Notes: generated from the sequence alone by a model not told the origin. Positions 1 through 7,908 are shown, counted from the first letter of the stretch. The stretch is 64,000 bases of DNA from UBA1181 sp045639525 (GCA_045639525.1 JAZUDI010000044.1:49926-113925); one strand, 5' to 3'. Translations and numbers: made by a program.

Positions 1-954
1 GACTCCTTTGTAGACAAAGTTGCTGTTTTTCTCCAAGGATACGAGATCCTTCCCCCAACGAATGATGCCGAGGTCGAGCAGACTGGCCGATAGTTGGAGT
101 TGAGGCAATAGTTGGTAGGTCACGCCTAAATCCAACGCCGCACCGAATCCCTTGGGTCTGGTGTAACTGGAGATGGATTGCTCCCCGTCGAAGGCCACCT
201 CCTTTATCTTTCCGTTTTCGTCGGTGATGATCTGTAGACCGGGAAGTGCACCCCTAATGGCCGCATCTCCCTTAATGGCCCATTCCTTCTCGCTTCCGGT
301 CAGTTCTGCATTGAAGAAATCGGTATGTATATTGCCGTGCCCTAAGAGGAATTTCACCTTTGCGCCGAGTGACCAGTCTTCGTTGAATACGCGGGAGTAT
401 CCCATGGCCACCTCCGTAAAGATGAGGGCGCTGGCGGAGAGTTTGTTCAACCGGAAGTTGTACTCTTCGTGGTTCTCCATGCCATGCAAAAACCAGTCGG
501 GAAACTGATGCGGGATGATGGCCATCGTCTCCATTCTGTTGTTGACGCCGACCGTTATGTAGTCATTGTGCTTCAATCGGAAGCCAAAGTCGAGTAGGCT
601 GATGTCGTATGTGGCGAAGATTCTCTCCTTGTATTTTATCTTCTTGTAAAAATCTTCGACACCCTGCGCGTTTTTATCCAAAATGAATACGGTGCGTTTC
701 TCTCCATCCACCTCTATGTTTTGGAAGAGATCTTGGAAGGAAAATCGGCTGTTTCCCGCTTTGATACCGAGGGTGGACAGGGCGGGTACGCCCACGTGGA
801 ACTTCCCTTCCGGTTGTGCGGCGGGGTTTACCCAGTGCTGACGTGGGTTATGCTTGCTGAAATAGAGTGTGTTGCTTAATTGCGCATGGCTCAGGGTAGG
901 GAAGATGAGACTGCACAATCCCAATAGAATGAGTTGAAAGTGTCTGATTTTCAT
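1..954 (-). CDS. DUF5723-type outer membrane protein, C-terminus beyond left edge
   Basis: The frame is open from an ATG at 954 to the window edge (318 codons) with no stop, so the gene is truncated by the window and not broken. The product begins with a signal peptide ending near SHA/QLS. It continues with alternating polar and aromatic stretches typical of a beta-barrel, such as LSNTLYFSKHNPRQHWVNPA near the mature N-terminus. That opening is characteristic of the Bacteroidota DUF5723 family, predicted outer-membrane barrels of unknown role. The start is well fixed: an unusually strong AAGGAGGAG lies just upstream and overlaps the stop of the preceding lipoprotein gene, suggesting translational coupling. 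Family assignment is by recognition only. Confidence 0.75.
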   Translation of the reverse strand, partial: MKIRHFQLILLGLCSLIFPTLSHAQLSNTLYFSKHNPRQHWVNPAAQPEGKFHVGVPALSTLGIKAGNSRFSFQDLFQNIEVDGEKRTVFILDKNAQGVEDFYKKIKYKERIFATYDISLLDFGFRLKHNDYITVGVNNRMETMAIIPHQFPDWFLHGMENHEEYNFRLNKLSASALIFTEVAMGYSRVFNEDWSLGAKVKFLLGHGNIHTDFFNAELTGSEKEWAIKGDAAIRGALPGLQIITDENGKIKEVAFDGEQSISSYTRPKGFGAALDLGVTYQLLPQLQLSASLLDLGIIRWGKDLVSLEKNSNFVYKGV

Positions 955-966
955 GATCTCTCCTCC

Positions 967-1707
967 TTAATCTAAATCGAAATATAATTTCGCCTTCAAA
1001 TAGGCGCTAAGGGCCACTTCGAACGAATAATTCTTCTCAATGACGAACTGATCTCCTGTGTCGCTCCGAAGACGGTAGGATAGGACGATGTCGGTCACCT
1101 CACCCATCTCCAGGCAGTCGGCACCGGAGAGTGCCACCTCCGTAAGGGTGTGGTTGGCGGCGGCGAGCTTCTGGGTAGTAGGATCTGTTTTGGATCGCTC
1201 TACGGAGATTGTCCTGCGCATGGCGGTAATCTCCCGCATCACAGACTTCCCGGAATCCTTATCTTGAACCCTCTTGTGGAAAGAGACGGTCAAATCCGCC
1301 TTGATGGGGATTTGGTTGACTATGTCGAATTTCAAAACGGCCTCCTCCACGGAATCGACGGCTGAGGTGTATTTGCCGAAAACATCTTTGAAGTTTAGCT
1401 CGGAGAGGGTGTCGGCTGCGGAGATATTCACCATTGTGGCGATGAGCGGAAAGGGGATCGTGTCTCCGATTTTGTATTTGTCGATGCTGTAGATGGAGTC
1501 GAGGGTGACGATGCCGCCAATCGCATGCTCTTGCAGAAAGACGGTCTCCATGTCGATGCTCACTTTGCCGATAGGTGCGTCCACGGCTGTCTCTGTCACC
1601 ATGATGTCTTGGGTGAGGTTGGATAGATCATACTCTTCCACTTGGCAGGAGTGGAGTATGAAAAATGATAGTGACAGGAATAATAATGCACTTAGTTTGT
1701 TTTTCAT
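967..1707 (-). CDS. hypothetical lipoprotein upstream of DUF5723 gene
   Basis: This 246-residue protein has a lipoprotein signal: a hydrophobic run followed by FFILHSC with Cys21 as lipidation site. I chose the ATG at 1707, because the in-frame GTG 18 bases upstream would put charged and polar residues ahead of the signal. The mature part is rich in beta-strand-like alternation (DLTVSFHKRVQ, VLSYRLRSD) and has no motif I recognise. The gene ends 12 bases before the DUF5723 barrel gene, so the two are almost certainly one transcript and may form an outer-membrane pair. Function is unknown. Confidence 0.7.
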   Translation of the reverse strand: MKNKLSALLFLSLSFFILHSCQVEEYDLSNLTQDIMVTETAVDAPIGKVSIDMETVFLQEHAIGGIVTLDSIYSIDKYKIGDTIPFPLIATMVNISAADTLSELNFKDVFGKYTSAVDSVEEAVLKFDIVNQIPIKADLTVSFHKRVQDKDSGKSVMREITAMRRTISVERSKTDPTTQKLAAANHTLTEVALSGADCLEMGEVTDIVLSYRLRSDTGDQFVIEKNYSFEVALSAYLKAKLYFDLD

Positions 1708-1931
1708 AAGTGAATAGTTGCTCACGTTGTGTTAATAAATCGCAATATTCAAAGCTATGAAAAACAAATGACGCAAACAATTTTTCTGGAGAATTTTTAT
1801 GGAATCGGCTGGTGTGGGTAAAGGGAATGCTATGTACACAATAATGAAAGGAAAGTAAATGGTTCAAATAAAAGGAGGTGACCCCTTCGTTAAATAAATC
1901 TTAATTCATAAATCTTAACTCTTAATTTTAT

Positions 1932-1939
1932 TATCTTTG
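1932..1939 (+). promoter_or_regulatory. -7 box of phoH-purC promoter
   Basis: TATCTTTG matches the Bacteroidetes -7 consensus TAnnTTTG. A transcript would begin around 1946, giving a 20-base leader to the phoH ATG. No clear -33 TTG is seen at the usual distance; the upstream DNA is AT-rich with repeated cttaa/tcttaa. Confidence 0.6.
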
Positions 1940-1965
1940 CACATCCAAACCGAAAGGCTGATTAG

Positions 1966-2985
1966 ATGATTGAAAAGATTTTTCTCATAGAAAACGCGGA
2001 TCCCGTAATTTTTTACGGGACGAACAATAGCAATATCCACGCCATCAGGAATTTGCTTCCGAAGATGAAGATTGTGGCTCGCGGCAATGCGGTGAAATGC
2101 ATGGGCGACGAGGAGGAGATTGCCCGTTTCGAGGAGATCTTTCAACAAATGGAGAGCCATTGTGCCCGTTACAATTCGTTGACGGAAGAGGTGGTTTGCG
2201 ATTTTATCAGCGGCAAGACGAAGCAACAGGATGTGCCCGACAAAAACTTGATTATCTTTGGTGTGAATGGCAAGCCCATCGTGGCGAGAACACCCAATCA
2301 GAAGAAGTTGGTGGCTGCCTACGAGAAGAACGATTTGCTCTTCGCAACAGGTCCTGCTGGTTCCGGAAAGACCTATACGGCCATCGCGCTTGCGGTGCGT
2401 GCCTTGAAGAACAAGGAGGTGCGAAGAATCGTACTAAGCCGTCCGGCTGTGGAGGCGGGAGAGAAGTTGGGCTTCCTCCCTGGCGATATGAAGGAGAAGA
2501 TCGATCCCTATTTGCAACCGCTTTACGATGCCTTGCAGGATATGGTACCAGGCACCAAACTCCGCGAGTTCATGGAGAATGGAACCATTCAAATCGCTCC
2601 GCTTGCCTTTATGCGCGGTCGTACCTTGAGCGACTCCTTCATCATTTTGGATGAGGCCCAAAACACCACCACCCAACAGATCAAGATGCTCTTGACCCGT
2701 ATGGGTATGAATAGTAAAATTGTTGTGACAGGCGACGTCTCCCAGATCGATTTGCCGCCGAACCAACGTTCCGGTTTGATCGACGCTTTGCACGTCTTGA
2801 AGGATGTGGAGGGCGTGGCTAAGGTCCAGTTCGACGTGAAGGATATTGTTCGCCACCAGTTGGTGCAACGCATTGTTGAGGCTTATGACAAGGCGACTGA
2901 GGAGCGGAAGAAATGGTTGGAGGAGAAAAAAGCTGCCGAGGAGAAGGCGGCCCAAGATTCAGAAAATAAAAATTTAAACAAATAA
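1966..2985 (+). CDS. phoH: PhoH family ATPase
   Basis: A 339-residue PhoH-like protein (YbeZ type), a cytoplasmic P-loop NTPase linked in other bacteria to RNA metabolism and ribosome maturation. An N-terminal KH-like segment (residues 1-80) precedes the ATPase domain. Walker A is GPAGSGKT at 129-136 and Walker B is FIILDEAQ ending near 232, followed by the NTTTQQIKMLLTR motif and TGDVSQIDLP, all typical of the family. The C-terminus is a Lys/Glu-rich helix. The start sits just downstream of a good -7 box. purC follows after 7 bases, so the two genes are cotranscribed. The annotation is secure; the cellular role in this organism is inferred from the family. Confidence 0.93.
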   Translation: MIEKIFLIENADPVIFYGTNNSNIHAIRNLLPKMKIVARGNAVKCMGDEEEIARFEEIFQQMESHCARYNSLTEEVVCDFISGKTKQQDVPDKNLIIFGVNGKPIVARTPNQKKLVAAYEKNDLLFATGPAGSGKTYTAIALAVRALKNKEVRRIVLSRPAVEAGEKLGFLPGDMKEKIDPYLQPLYDALQDMVPGTKLREFMENGTIQIAPLAFMRGRTLSDSFIILDEAQNTTTQQIKMLLTRMGMNSKIVVTGDVSQIDLPPNQRSGLIDALHVLKDVEGVAKVQFDVKDIVRHQLVQRIVEAYDKATEERKKWLEEKKAAEEKAAQDSENKNLNK

Positions 2986-2992
2986 TAGCAAT

Positions 2993-3943
2993 ATGGAAAG
3001 CGCATTGACTAAGACGGGATTTGATTTCCCTGGACAAAAGTCTGTTTACAATGGTAAGGTAAGAGACGTGTATAGCGTCGGTGACGATAAGTTGGTGATG
3101 GTCGCTACGGATAGAATCTCCGCATTCGACGTGATCCTTCCTAAGGGTATCCCTTTCAAGGGACAAGTATTGAACCAAATCGCCGCTAAGTTCTTGGATG
3201 ATACCAAGGATATCTGTCCTAACTGGAAGTTGGCTACCCCAGATCCGATGGTGACTGTCGGTATCCGTTGCGAGGGATTCCCTGTTGAGATGATCGTGCG
3301 CGGTTACCTTTGCGGTAGCGCATGGAGAGCATACAAGAGCGGTGTCCGCGAGATTTGCGGCGTGAAGATTCCTGAGGGAATGAAGGAGAACCAAAAGTTC
3401 CCAACCCCAATCATCACCCCAACCACAAAGGCTGAGATCGGTATGCACGATGAGGATATCTCCAAGGAGGAGATCTTGAAGCAAGGATTGATCTCCGCAG
3501 AGGATTACGCTGTGTTGGAGAAATATACATTGGCCCTCTTCCAAAGAGGTTCTGAGATCGCCGCTAAGCGTGGTTTGATCTTGGTGGATACCAAATATGA
3601 GTTCGGTAAGGCGGATGGTAAGATCTACTTGATGGATGAGATCCACACGCCAGACTCTTCCCGATACTTCTATGCGGAGGGTTACCAAGAGCGTTTCGAC
3701 AAGGGCGAGGCTCAGAAGCAACTCTCTAAGGAGTTCGTTCGTGAGTGGTTGATGGACAATGGTTTCCAAGGAAAGGCTGGACAACAAGTTCCTGAGATGA
3801 CCGATGAGATCGTTAAGTCCATCTCTGAGCGTTACATCGAGTTGTACGAGAACATCGTAGGCGAGAAGTTCCAAAAGGAGACCGATATGTCTGCTTTGAA
3901 CGCTCGTATCGAAAAGAATGTTTTGGCTTATTTGAATAAATAA
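2993..3943 (+). CDS. purC: phosphoribosylaminoimidazole-succinocarboxamide synthase
   Basis: SAICAR synthase condenses CAIR with aspartate using ATP, the eighth step of de novo purine synthesis. The 316-residue length fits the longer form of the enzyme common in Bacteroidota. Visible motifs are GKVRDVYSVGD and the lysine-rich ATP-binding start (residues 15-30), ATDRISAFDV, MIVRGYLCGSAWRAYKSG (about 101-118), TPTTKAEIGMHDEDIS and LVDTKYEFG with the metal-binding acidic residues that follow. Codon choice is strongly biased (TTG, ATC, GGT, CAA), suggesting high expression. It follows phoH closely and ends at a strong terminator. Confidence 0.97.
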   Translation: MESALTKTGFDFPGQKSVYNGKVRDVYSVGDDKLVMVATDRISAFDVILPKGIPFKGQVLNQIAAKFLDDTKDICPNWKLATPDPMVTVGIRCEGFPVEMIVRGYLCGSAWRAYKSGVREICGVKIPEGMKENQKFPTPIITPTTKAEIGMHDEDISKEEILKQGLISAEDYAVLEKYTLALFQRGSEIAAKRGLILVDTKYEFGKADGKIYLMDEIHTPDSSRYFYAEGYQERFDKGEAQKQLSKEFVREWLMDNGFQGKAGQQVPEMTDEIVKSISERYIELYENIVGEKFQKETDMSALNARIEKNVLAYLNK

Positions 3944-3953
3944 ACCCCATAAC

Positions 3954-3992
3954 GCCGCAGGAGATCTTGAAAGGGTTTCCTGCGGCTTTTTT
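3954..3992 (+). terminator. intrinsic terminator after purC
   Basis: GCCGCAGGA (3954-3962) pairs perfectly with TCCTGCGGC (3978-3986) and is followed by six T residues. It ends the phoH-purC unit. Confidence 0.9.
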
Positions 3993-4019
3993 CTTGCTGA
4001 ACTTGTGGAATAACCCTTT

Positions 4020-5129
4020 ATGCACCTGAATCGTCTTCGCATACTCAATTATAAAAACATCCGTGAAGCGGATTTGACCTTCTCTCCGAAGATCAACTGC
4101 TTTGTGGGCAATAATGGTATGGGCAAGACCAATCTGCTGGATGCGGTCTATTACCTTTCGTTCTGCAAGAGCCATTCCAACGCGATCGATAGCCAAAACA
4201 TCACCCACGATGAGGAATTCCTGATGTTGGAGGGCGCATACAGCAGAGGCGAACGCAGCGTGGAGATCTATTGTGGTTTGAAACGACGCCAAAAGAAACA
4301 TTTCAAATGCGACAAGAAGGAGTATGAAAAACTCTCCGACCATATCGGACTGCTTCCCTTGGTGTTGATCTCCCCGGCGGACGGGGCCTTGATCCAGGAG
4401 GGTAGCGAGGAGCGCCGTAAGTTTATGGACGGCTTCATTTCCCAATATGATAAAAAATACCTCTCCTGCCTAATGGCGTACAACAATACGCTGATGCAGC
4501 GCAACGCCATGATCAAATCGGAGAAGCGGGAGGACCTTTTGTTGGATGTCTTGGAGATGCAGATGGTGGAGTATGGCACCTATATCTATGAGAAACGCGT
4601 CGAATTCATAGAACGTTTCTTGCCCCATTTTTCTGAATTCCACCGCATTGTGTCGAACGAGAAGGAGTCGGTCGGACTCTCGTATCGTTCCCATTTGCAG
4701 GATGCAACCCCGTTTGAGGAGCAACTTCGCCAGACGCGTGACCGTGATTTTGTGATCGGTTATTCCACCAAAGGCATCCACAAGGACGACTTGGATATGG
4801 AGATGGATGGCTTCCCGATCAAGAAAATAGGTTCCCAAGGGCAGAACAAGACCTATCTGATTGCCCTGAAGTTGGCACAGTTCAACTTCTTGAAAGAGCG
4901 TAGCGGCGTTCGCCCTATTTTGCTTTTGGATGATATCTTCGATAAATTGGACGCCCATCGTGTGAGCCAAATTATCCAATTGCTGAAAGATGACCGTTTC
5001 GGTCAAGTCTTCATCTCCGATACGGACAGGGAACATCTCTCTTCCATATTGGAACATTCGGGTTGTGATTACCTCCTCTATAAGGTGGAGGATGGCCTGG
5101 TGGAATTGTTGAAGGAGGTGAAGCCATGA
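4020..5129 (+). CDS. recF: DNA replication and repair protein RecF
   Basis: RecF is an SMC/ABC-like ATPase that binds single-strand gaps and helps load RecA with RecO and RecR. The 369-residue protein has an N-terminal beta-strand pair, Walker A GNNGMGKT at 30-37, a signature motif region GSQGQNKTYLIALKLAQF and Walker B PILLLDDIFDKLD near the C-terminus, then the D-loop and a switch His region (VFISDTDREHL). Length and motif order are those of intact RecF. The stop overlaps the start of the next gene as ATGA (4 bases), indicating coupling to the DUF721 protein, an arrangement common in Bacteroidota. Confidence 0.96.
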   Translation: MHLNRLRILNYKNIREADLTFSPKINCFVGNNGMGKTNLLDAVYYLSFCKSHSNAIDSQNITHDEEFLMLEGAYSRGERSVEIYCGLKRRQKKHFKCDKKEYEKLSDHIGLLPLVLISPADGALIQEGSEERRKFMDGFISQYDKKYLSCLMAYNNTLMQRNAMIKSEKREDLLLDVLEMQMVEYGTYIYEKRVEFIERFLPHFSEFHRIVSNEKESVGLSYRSHLQDATPFEEQLRQTRDRDFVIGYSTKGIHKDDLDMEMDGFPIKKIGSQGQNKTYLIALKLAQFNFLKERSGVRPILLLDDIFDKLDAHRVSQIIQLLKDDRFGQVFISDTDREHLSSILEHSGCDYLLYKVEDGLVELLKEVKP

Positions 5130-5416
5130 ATGTGAAGAATCCTACCCATTTGGGCGGTTTGATAGGAGATTTCCTTCGGCAAGGGGAGTTGGGCAAACAC
5201 TTCGCTGAGGAACAGGTGAAGGAGGAGTGGATGAAACTTGCGGGTGGCAATGTCGCTCGTTATACCAATTCCGTGAATGTGAAGGATGGAAAGCTCTTTG
5301 TGAAACTGACCTCTGCTTTGTTGAAGAATGATTTGATGATGCAGCGCTCAGTGTTGGTGAAACGTCTCAACGAAAAGGTGGGACAGGAATTGTTGGAAGA
5401 AATTATCTTTTTATAA
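5126..5416 (+). CDS. DUF721 (DciA-like) protein
   Basis: A 96-residue protein with the DUF721 pattern: an N-terminal amphipathic helix, a central WMKLAGGNVARYTNSVNVKDGKLFVKLTS stretch (shown in part: WMKLAGGNVA at about 36-45) and a C-terminal helix ending in hydrophobic residues. DUF721 proteins include DciA, which helps load the replicative helicase DnaB in bacteria lacking DnaC; that role is known for other members and inferred here. The gene overlaps recF by 4 bases, consistent with a replication/repair unit. Confidence 0.85.
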   Translation: MNVKNPTHLGGLIGDFLRQGELGKHFAEEQVKEEWMKLAGGNVARYTNSVNVKDGKLFVKLTSALLKNDLMMQRSVLVKRLNEKVGQELLEEIIFL

Positions 5417-5429
5417 TAATTATATTGGT

Positions 5430-5873
5430 ATGACACCCTCGTATGATGCATCGACGCTCCGGTTTCGTCACGAACTTCCCGTTCAGATTCGTTTCAATGA
5501 TGTGGATGTGATCGGCCATGTCAACAACTCGGTTCTTCTTTCCTATTTCGATTTAGGCAAGGTCGCCTATTTCGAAGCGATGGAGTATAAGGGGGTGCGA
5601 AGCGGTGATGTCGATTTGGTGATTGTCCATGTGGATGTCGACTATATGGTCCCTGTTTTCATGGGAGATGATATTGTGGTACGTACCAAGGTGCTCTCTA
5701 TCGGCAATAAGAGTGTAAAGTTGGTGCAAATGCTGTATGACAGGAGAAATGATCGCGTAAAGTGTGTTTGCCATACCGTCATGTGCGGATTCGATCCTTC
5801 GACCAATACCTCTCTGCCTATCTCCGATGATTGGCGGAATAGGATTCGTGCCTACGAACCCGATCTTGCGTAA
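5430..5873 (+). CDS. acyl-CoA thioesterase, 4HBT hotdog family
   Basis: A 147-residue single hotdog-fold protein of the 4-hydroxybenzoyl-CoA thioesterase/YbgC group. The defining motif is visible at residues 21-41 (RFNDVDVIGHVNN, then a Tyr four residues on), with the Asp that acts in catalysis in this group. It hydrolyses acyl-CoA thioesters; the true substrate cannot be told from sequence. It begins 13 bases after the DUF721 gene and is probably the last gene of the recF unit. Confidence 0.88.
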   Translation: MTPSYDASTLRFRHELPVQIRFNDVDVIGHVNNSVLLSYFDLGKVAYFEAMEYKGVRSGDVDLVIVHVDVDYMVPVFMGDDIVVRTKVLSIGNKSVKLVQMLYDRRNDRVKCVCHTVMCGFDPSTNTSLPISDDWRNRIRAYEPDLA

Positions 5874-5924
5874 CTCCTATTTCTCTTTTTTATTGTGCCT
5901 GCGGAAAAATAATTGTGAAAATAT

Positions 5925-5955
5925 TTTGAAGTAACCCCTTGCGTTGTTATTTTTG
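5925..5955 (+). promoter_or_regulatory. full Bacteroidetes promoter before mini T9SS protein
   Basis: TTTG at 5925-5928, a 19-base spacer, then TATTTTTG at 5948-5955. This matches both boxes and the spacing of the Bacteroidetes consensus. Transcription would begin near 5962, only about 14 bases before the start codon at 5976. Confidence 0.8.
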
Positions 5956-5975
5956 CAGAAAAAGAAGGGCATTTT

Positions 5976-6296
5976 ATGAGAAAGTTTCTTTTCATATTAT
6001 CATTGTTTACACTTACACAAGTCTCTTTGTCGTTCGCGCAAACGCAGGGCAGGGGAGAAGATGTGCGTGATGAGCAGGGTGTGGAGAGAACGGCTCCGGC
6101 AGTGAGCGTCGCCGATAACTACCTCTATCTTTCCGATGCGAAAGCGGGTACGAAAGTGGTGGTGATGAATATGTTGGGCGTAACGGTCCTCTCTTTTGAA
6201 ATGACTTCTGATAACGAAAAGATCGCATTGAACTTGAAAAAGGGTTTCTATGTAGTGAAGATAGGAAATCTGGTGCAACGTTTTGTGGTCAAGTAA
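5976..6296 (+). CDS. small secreted protein with T9SS type A-like C-terminal domain
   Basis: A 106-residue protein with a signal peptide (MRKFLFILSLF to SFAQ, cut about residue 22). About 25 residues of Asp/Glu/Arg-rich linker follow, and the remaining 60 residues look like a T9SS type A sorting domain: DNYLYLSDAKAGTKVVVMNMLGV, then KKGFYVVKIGNLVQRFVVK (last 19 residues). That G-x-Y-x-V-K-(I)-x...K(F)xVK ending is the hallmark of such domains. No passenger domain is present, so this is essentially signal peptide plus tail. The gene has its own strong promoter and lies 36 bases before the DUF4105 gene, so the two may share a transcript. Function unknown. Confidence 0.75.
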   Translation: MRKFLFILSLFTLTQVSLSFAQTQGRGEDVRDEQGVERTAPAVSVADNYLYLSDAKAGTKVVVMNMLGVTVLSFEMTSDNEKIALNLKKGFYVVKIGNLVQRFVVK

Positions 6297-6332
6297 TTTT
6301 CCCAAGAGTTTTTATCCAAGAATTTTATCATT

Positions 6333-7541
6333 GTGAAGTATCGTTGGTTGACACTTCTTGTTCTTGCGTTGGTGTCGTTGTGCGCCCATGCCAAGGTGAG
6401 TATATCCGTTGTGACCTCGTATCCTTCGGATAGGGAGGTTTATACGCTGTGGGGTCACACAGCTCTTTTGGTGGAGAGTGACTCGTTTTCCCAAGTTTAC
6501 AACTATGGCGTGTTCGAATTCGATGAGGACTTTGTCTATAAGTTCGTCTCTGGACAGACTGATTACCGATTGGACGAGGAGAGCCCAAGGATGATGATGG
6601 GTGAACTGAAGTGGAAGAAGAGTCCCGCCTATGCGCAGATTCTTAATCTGACGGATGAGGAGGCTGAAGCGGTGGCTGAGGCGTTGAAGGAAAACCTTAA
6701 GCCGGAGAATGCCGTTTACCGCTATAAATTCTTCTCTGACAACTGCGCCACCCGTCCGCAACGGTTGGTGGAGCGTTGTGTCAAGGGCATTGTCTATGAG
6801 GACGGAAAGAATACGGAGAGTTATCGCGACATCATCCATCGGCTCTGTGCTTCGGCGCCGTGGCTGCGGGTGGGAATCGATGTCTGCTTGGGAAGCGAGG
6901 CGGATAAAGTGGTGCCGGATTCGGGTATGACTTTCCTTCCAGTTAATTTGATGACTCTATGGGACCATGCGAAGGTTGTCTCCCCAGACGGGACGAGCCG
7001 TCCGTTGGTGAAGGCTAAGGTTTGCCTCTTCCCTCAGGTGGAGCAAGGCGAGAATTCCGCTACTGTTCTATGGCAGACGCCATTGTTTGTCTCTTGGGTT
7101 GTCCTGTTGCTCTCGGCGCTCGCGCTCTTCCTTTCTGTGAAGGGACATGTGGGATTTGCCCGCGGTTTCGGAGGCCTTTGCCTCTTGGTGGCGGGCGCAT
7201 TGGGTTGGTTGGTCTTCTACTTGACCTTTTTCTCCACCCATGAGTGCACGTCTCCTAACTTTAATCTGCTTTGGCTGAATCCGTTGCACTGGGTAACAAC
7301 GGTGATTCTGTTCTTTGGGTTGAGAGGTAATTTTTCAAGAGTTTGGCTGGTCATTGACATTCTCCTATGCGCCATACACCTGCTGGTGGCAGCTCCATTT
7401 CTGCAAGGTTCGTGCGCGGAATTTGTGTTGATGTCTATCTCTTTGATAATTAATATGTTGGCATATGCTTGGCCCGACCGTCGCTCTTTTTTAGATTTTT
7501 TCAATAAAAAAACGCTTTCGGATAAACAACAAATAAAATAA
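6333..7541 (+). CDS. DUF4105 membrane protein (Lnb-like lipoprotein N-acyltransferase candidate)
   Basis: A 402-residue protein starting with GTG. It has a signal peptide (residues 1-20), a periplasmic DUF4105 domain (about 21-200) with TLWGHTALLVES and FFSDNCATRPQRLVE, and a C-terminal half with about five hydrophobic segments from residue 250 on. The conserved His in GHT and Cys in DNCATR suggest a cysteine-type active site. I recall that a protein of this layout was identified in Bacteroides as Lnb, which N-acylates lipoproteins in place of Lnt. That link is from memory and should be checked before use. Two tiny lipoprotein genes lie directly downstream. Confidence 0.8.
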   Translation: MKYRWLTLLVLALVSLCAHAKVSISVVTSYPSDREVYTLWGHTALLVESDSFSQVYNYGVFEFDEDFVYKFVSGQTDYRLDEESPRMMMGELKWKKSPAYAQILNLTDEEAEAVAEALKENLKPENAVYRYKFFSDNCATRPQRLVERCVKGIVYEDGKNTESYRDIIHRLCASAPWLRVGIDVCLGSEADKVVPDSGMTFLPVNLMTLWDHAKVVSPDGTSRPLVKAKVCLFPQVEQGENSATVLWQTPLFVSWVVLLLSALALFLSVKGHVGFARGFGGLCLLVAGALGWLVFYLTFFSTHECTSPNFNLLWLNPLHWVTTVILFFGLRGNFSRVWLVIDILLCAIHLLVAAPFLQGSCAEFVLMSISLIINMLAYAWPDRRSFLDFFNKKTLSDKQQIK

Positions 7542-7547
7542 AAAAAG

Positions 7548-7555
7548 TAAATTTG
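7548..7555 (+). promoter_or_regulatory. -7 box for the tiny lipoprotein pair
   Basis: TAAATTTG fits TAnnTTTG. A start near 7562 leaves a 29-base leader before the ATG at 7591. No convincing -33 element is seen. Confidence 0.6.
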
Positions 7556-7590
7556 CAGAACTGAATGATAACTATATAATTTGATACACA

Positions 7591-7719
7591 ATGAAGACAA
7601 TTAAGATGATTATCGCAGCTGCATTATTGCTATTGGCAATGAGTGCTTGCAAGCAACAACTTTGTCCTGGATATGGAAATATGCATACTGAGGTGATTGA
7701 GCTCCAACACAATGCGTAA
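7591..7719 (+). CDS. 42-residue lipoprotein with CPGYG motif
   Basis: The frame gives a 42-residue peptide beginning MKTIKMIIAAALLLLAMSAC, a clear lipoprotein signal with Cys20 as lipidation site. Only 22 residues remain after it, containing KQQLCPGYGN with a second Cys in a Cys-Pro-x-Tyr setting. A consensus -7 box stands 36 bases upstream, and the start of a second tiny lipoprotein gene lies inside its last codons (8-base overlap). Small lipoproteins with a C-P-x-Y motif occur across Bacteroidota, but I know no assigned role. Being real rather than chance is supported by promoter, signal peptide and overlap. Confidence 0.65.
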   Translation: MKTIKMIIAAALLLLAMSACKQQLCPGYGNMHTEVIELQHNA

Positions 7720-7810
7720 TTCGTTCAGGAAATATATCAAATTAATATTGACGCTCGTCATTCTATTGATTGTAGCATCATGTAAGTCTTCGGGGTGCGG
7801 TTGCTTCTAA
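7712..7810 (+). CDS. 32-residue Cys-rich lipoprotein
   Basis: This frame overlaps the end of the preceding lipoprotein gene by 8 bases (ATGCGTAA). It encodes 32 residues: a basic start (MRNSFRKYIK), a hydrophobic run, a lipobox VASC with Cys24, and the tail KSSGCGCF. The mature lipopeptide would have only nine residues, three of them Cys. No homologue with a known role comes to mind. The tight overlap argues for coupled translation with the upstream lipoprotein. The gene is short enough to be missed by automatic gene finding. Confidence 0.55.
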   Translation: MRNSFRKYIKLILTLVILLIVASCKSSGCGCF

Positions 7811-7822
7811 TCGCTCTTCGGC

Positions 7823-7852
7823 TTGCGTGTTTTTATTGGTCTGATGTATTTG
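7823..7852 (+). promoter_or_regulatory. probable gap promoter
   Basis: TTG at 7823-7825, a 19-base spacer and TGTATTTG at 7845-7852, one mismatch from the -7 consensus. The start would be near 7859, giving a 50-base leader to gap. Confidence 0.5.
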
Positions 7853-7908
7853 TATGTGTAATTAGAAAAGGATATTATTTATTTGTTTAACATAAATATA
7901 ATTTTAAA

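Noticed and set aside
173..508. plus-strand frame of 111 residues opposite the DUF5723 gene
   Set aside because: No signal or motif; the minus strand encodes a convincing barrel through the whole region.
1628..1867. 79-residue minus-strand frame overlapping the lipoprotein start
   Set aside because: It overlaps the signal peptide region of the real gene in another frame and shows no coding features.
1868..1885. AAAGGAGGTGACCCC, which resembles the complement of a 16S rRNA 3' end
   Set aside because: No start codon follows on the plus strand, and no further rRNA sequence is next to it; chance match.
2819..4048. 409-residue minus-strand frame opposite purC
   Set aside because: It lies opposite purC, whose identity is certain; the composition is that of a shadow frame.
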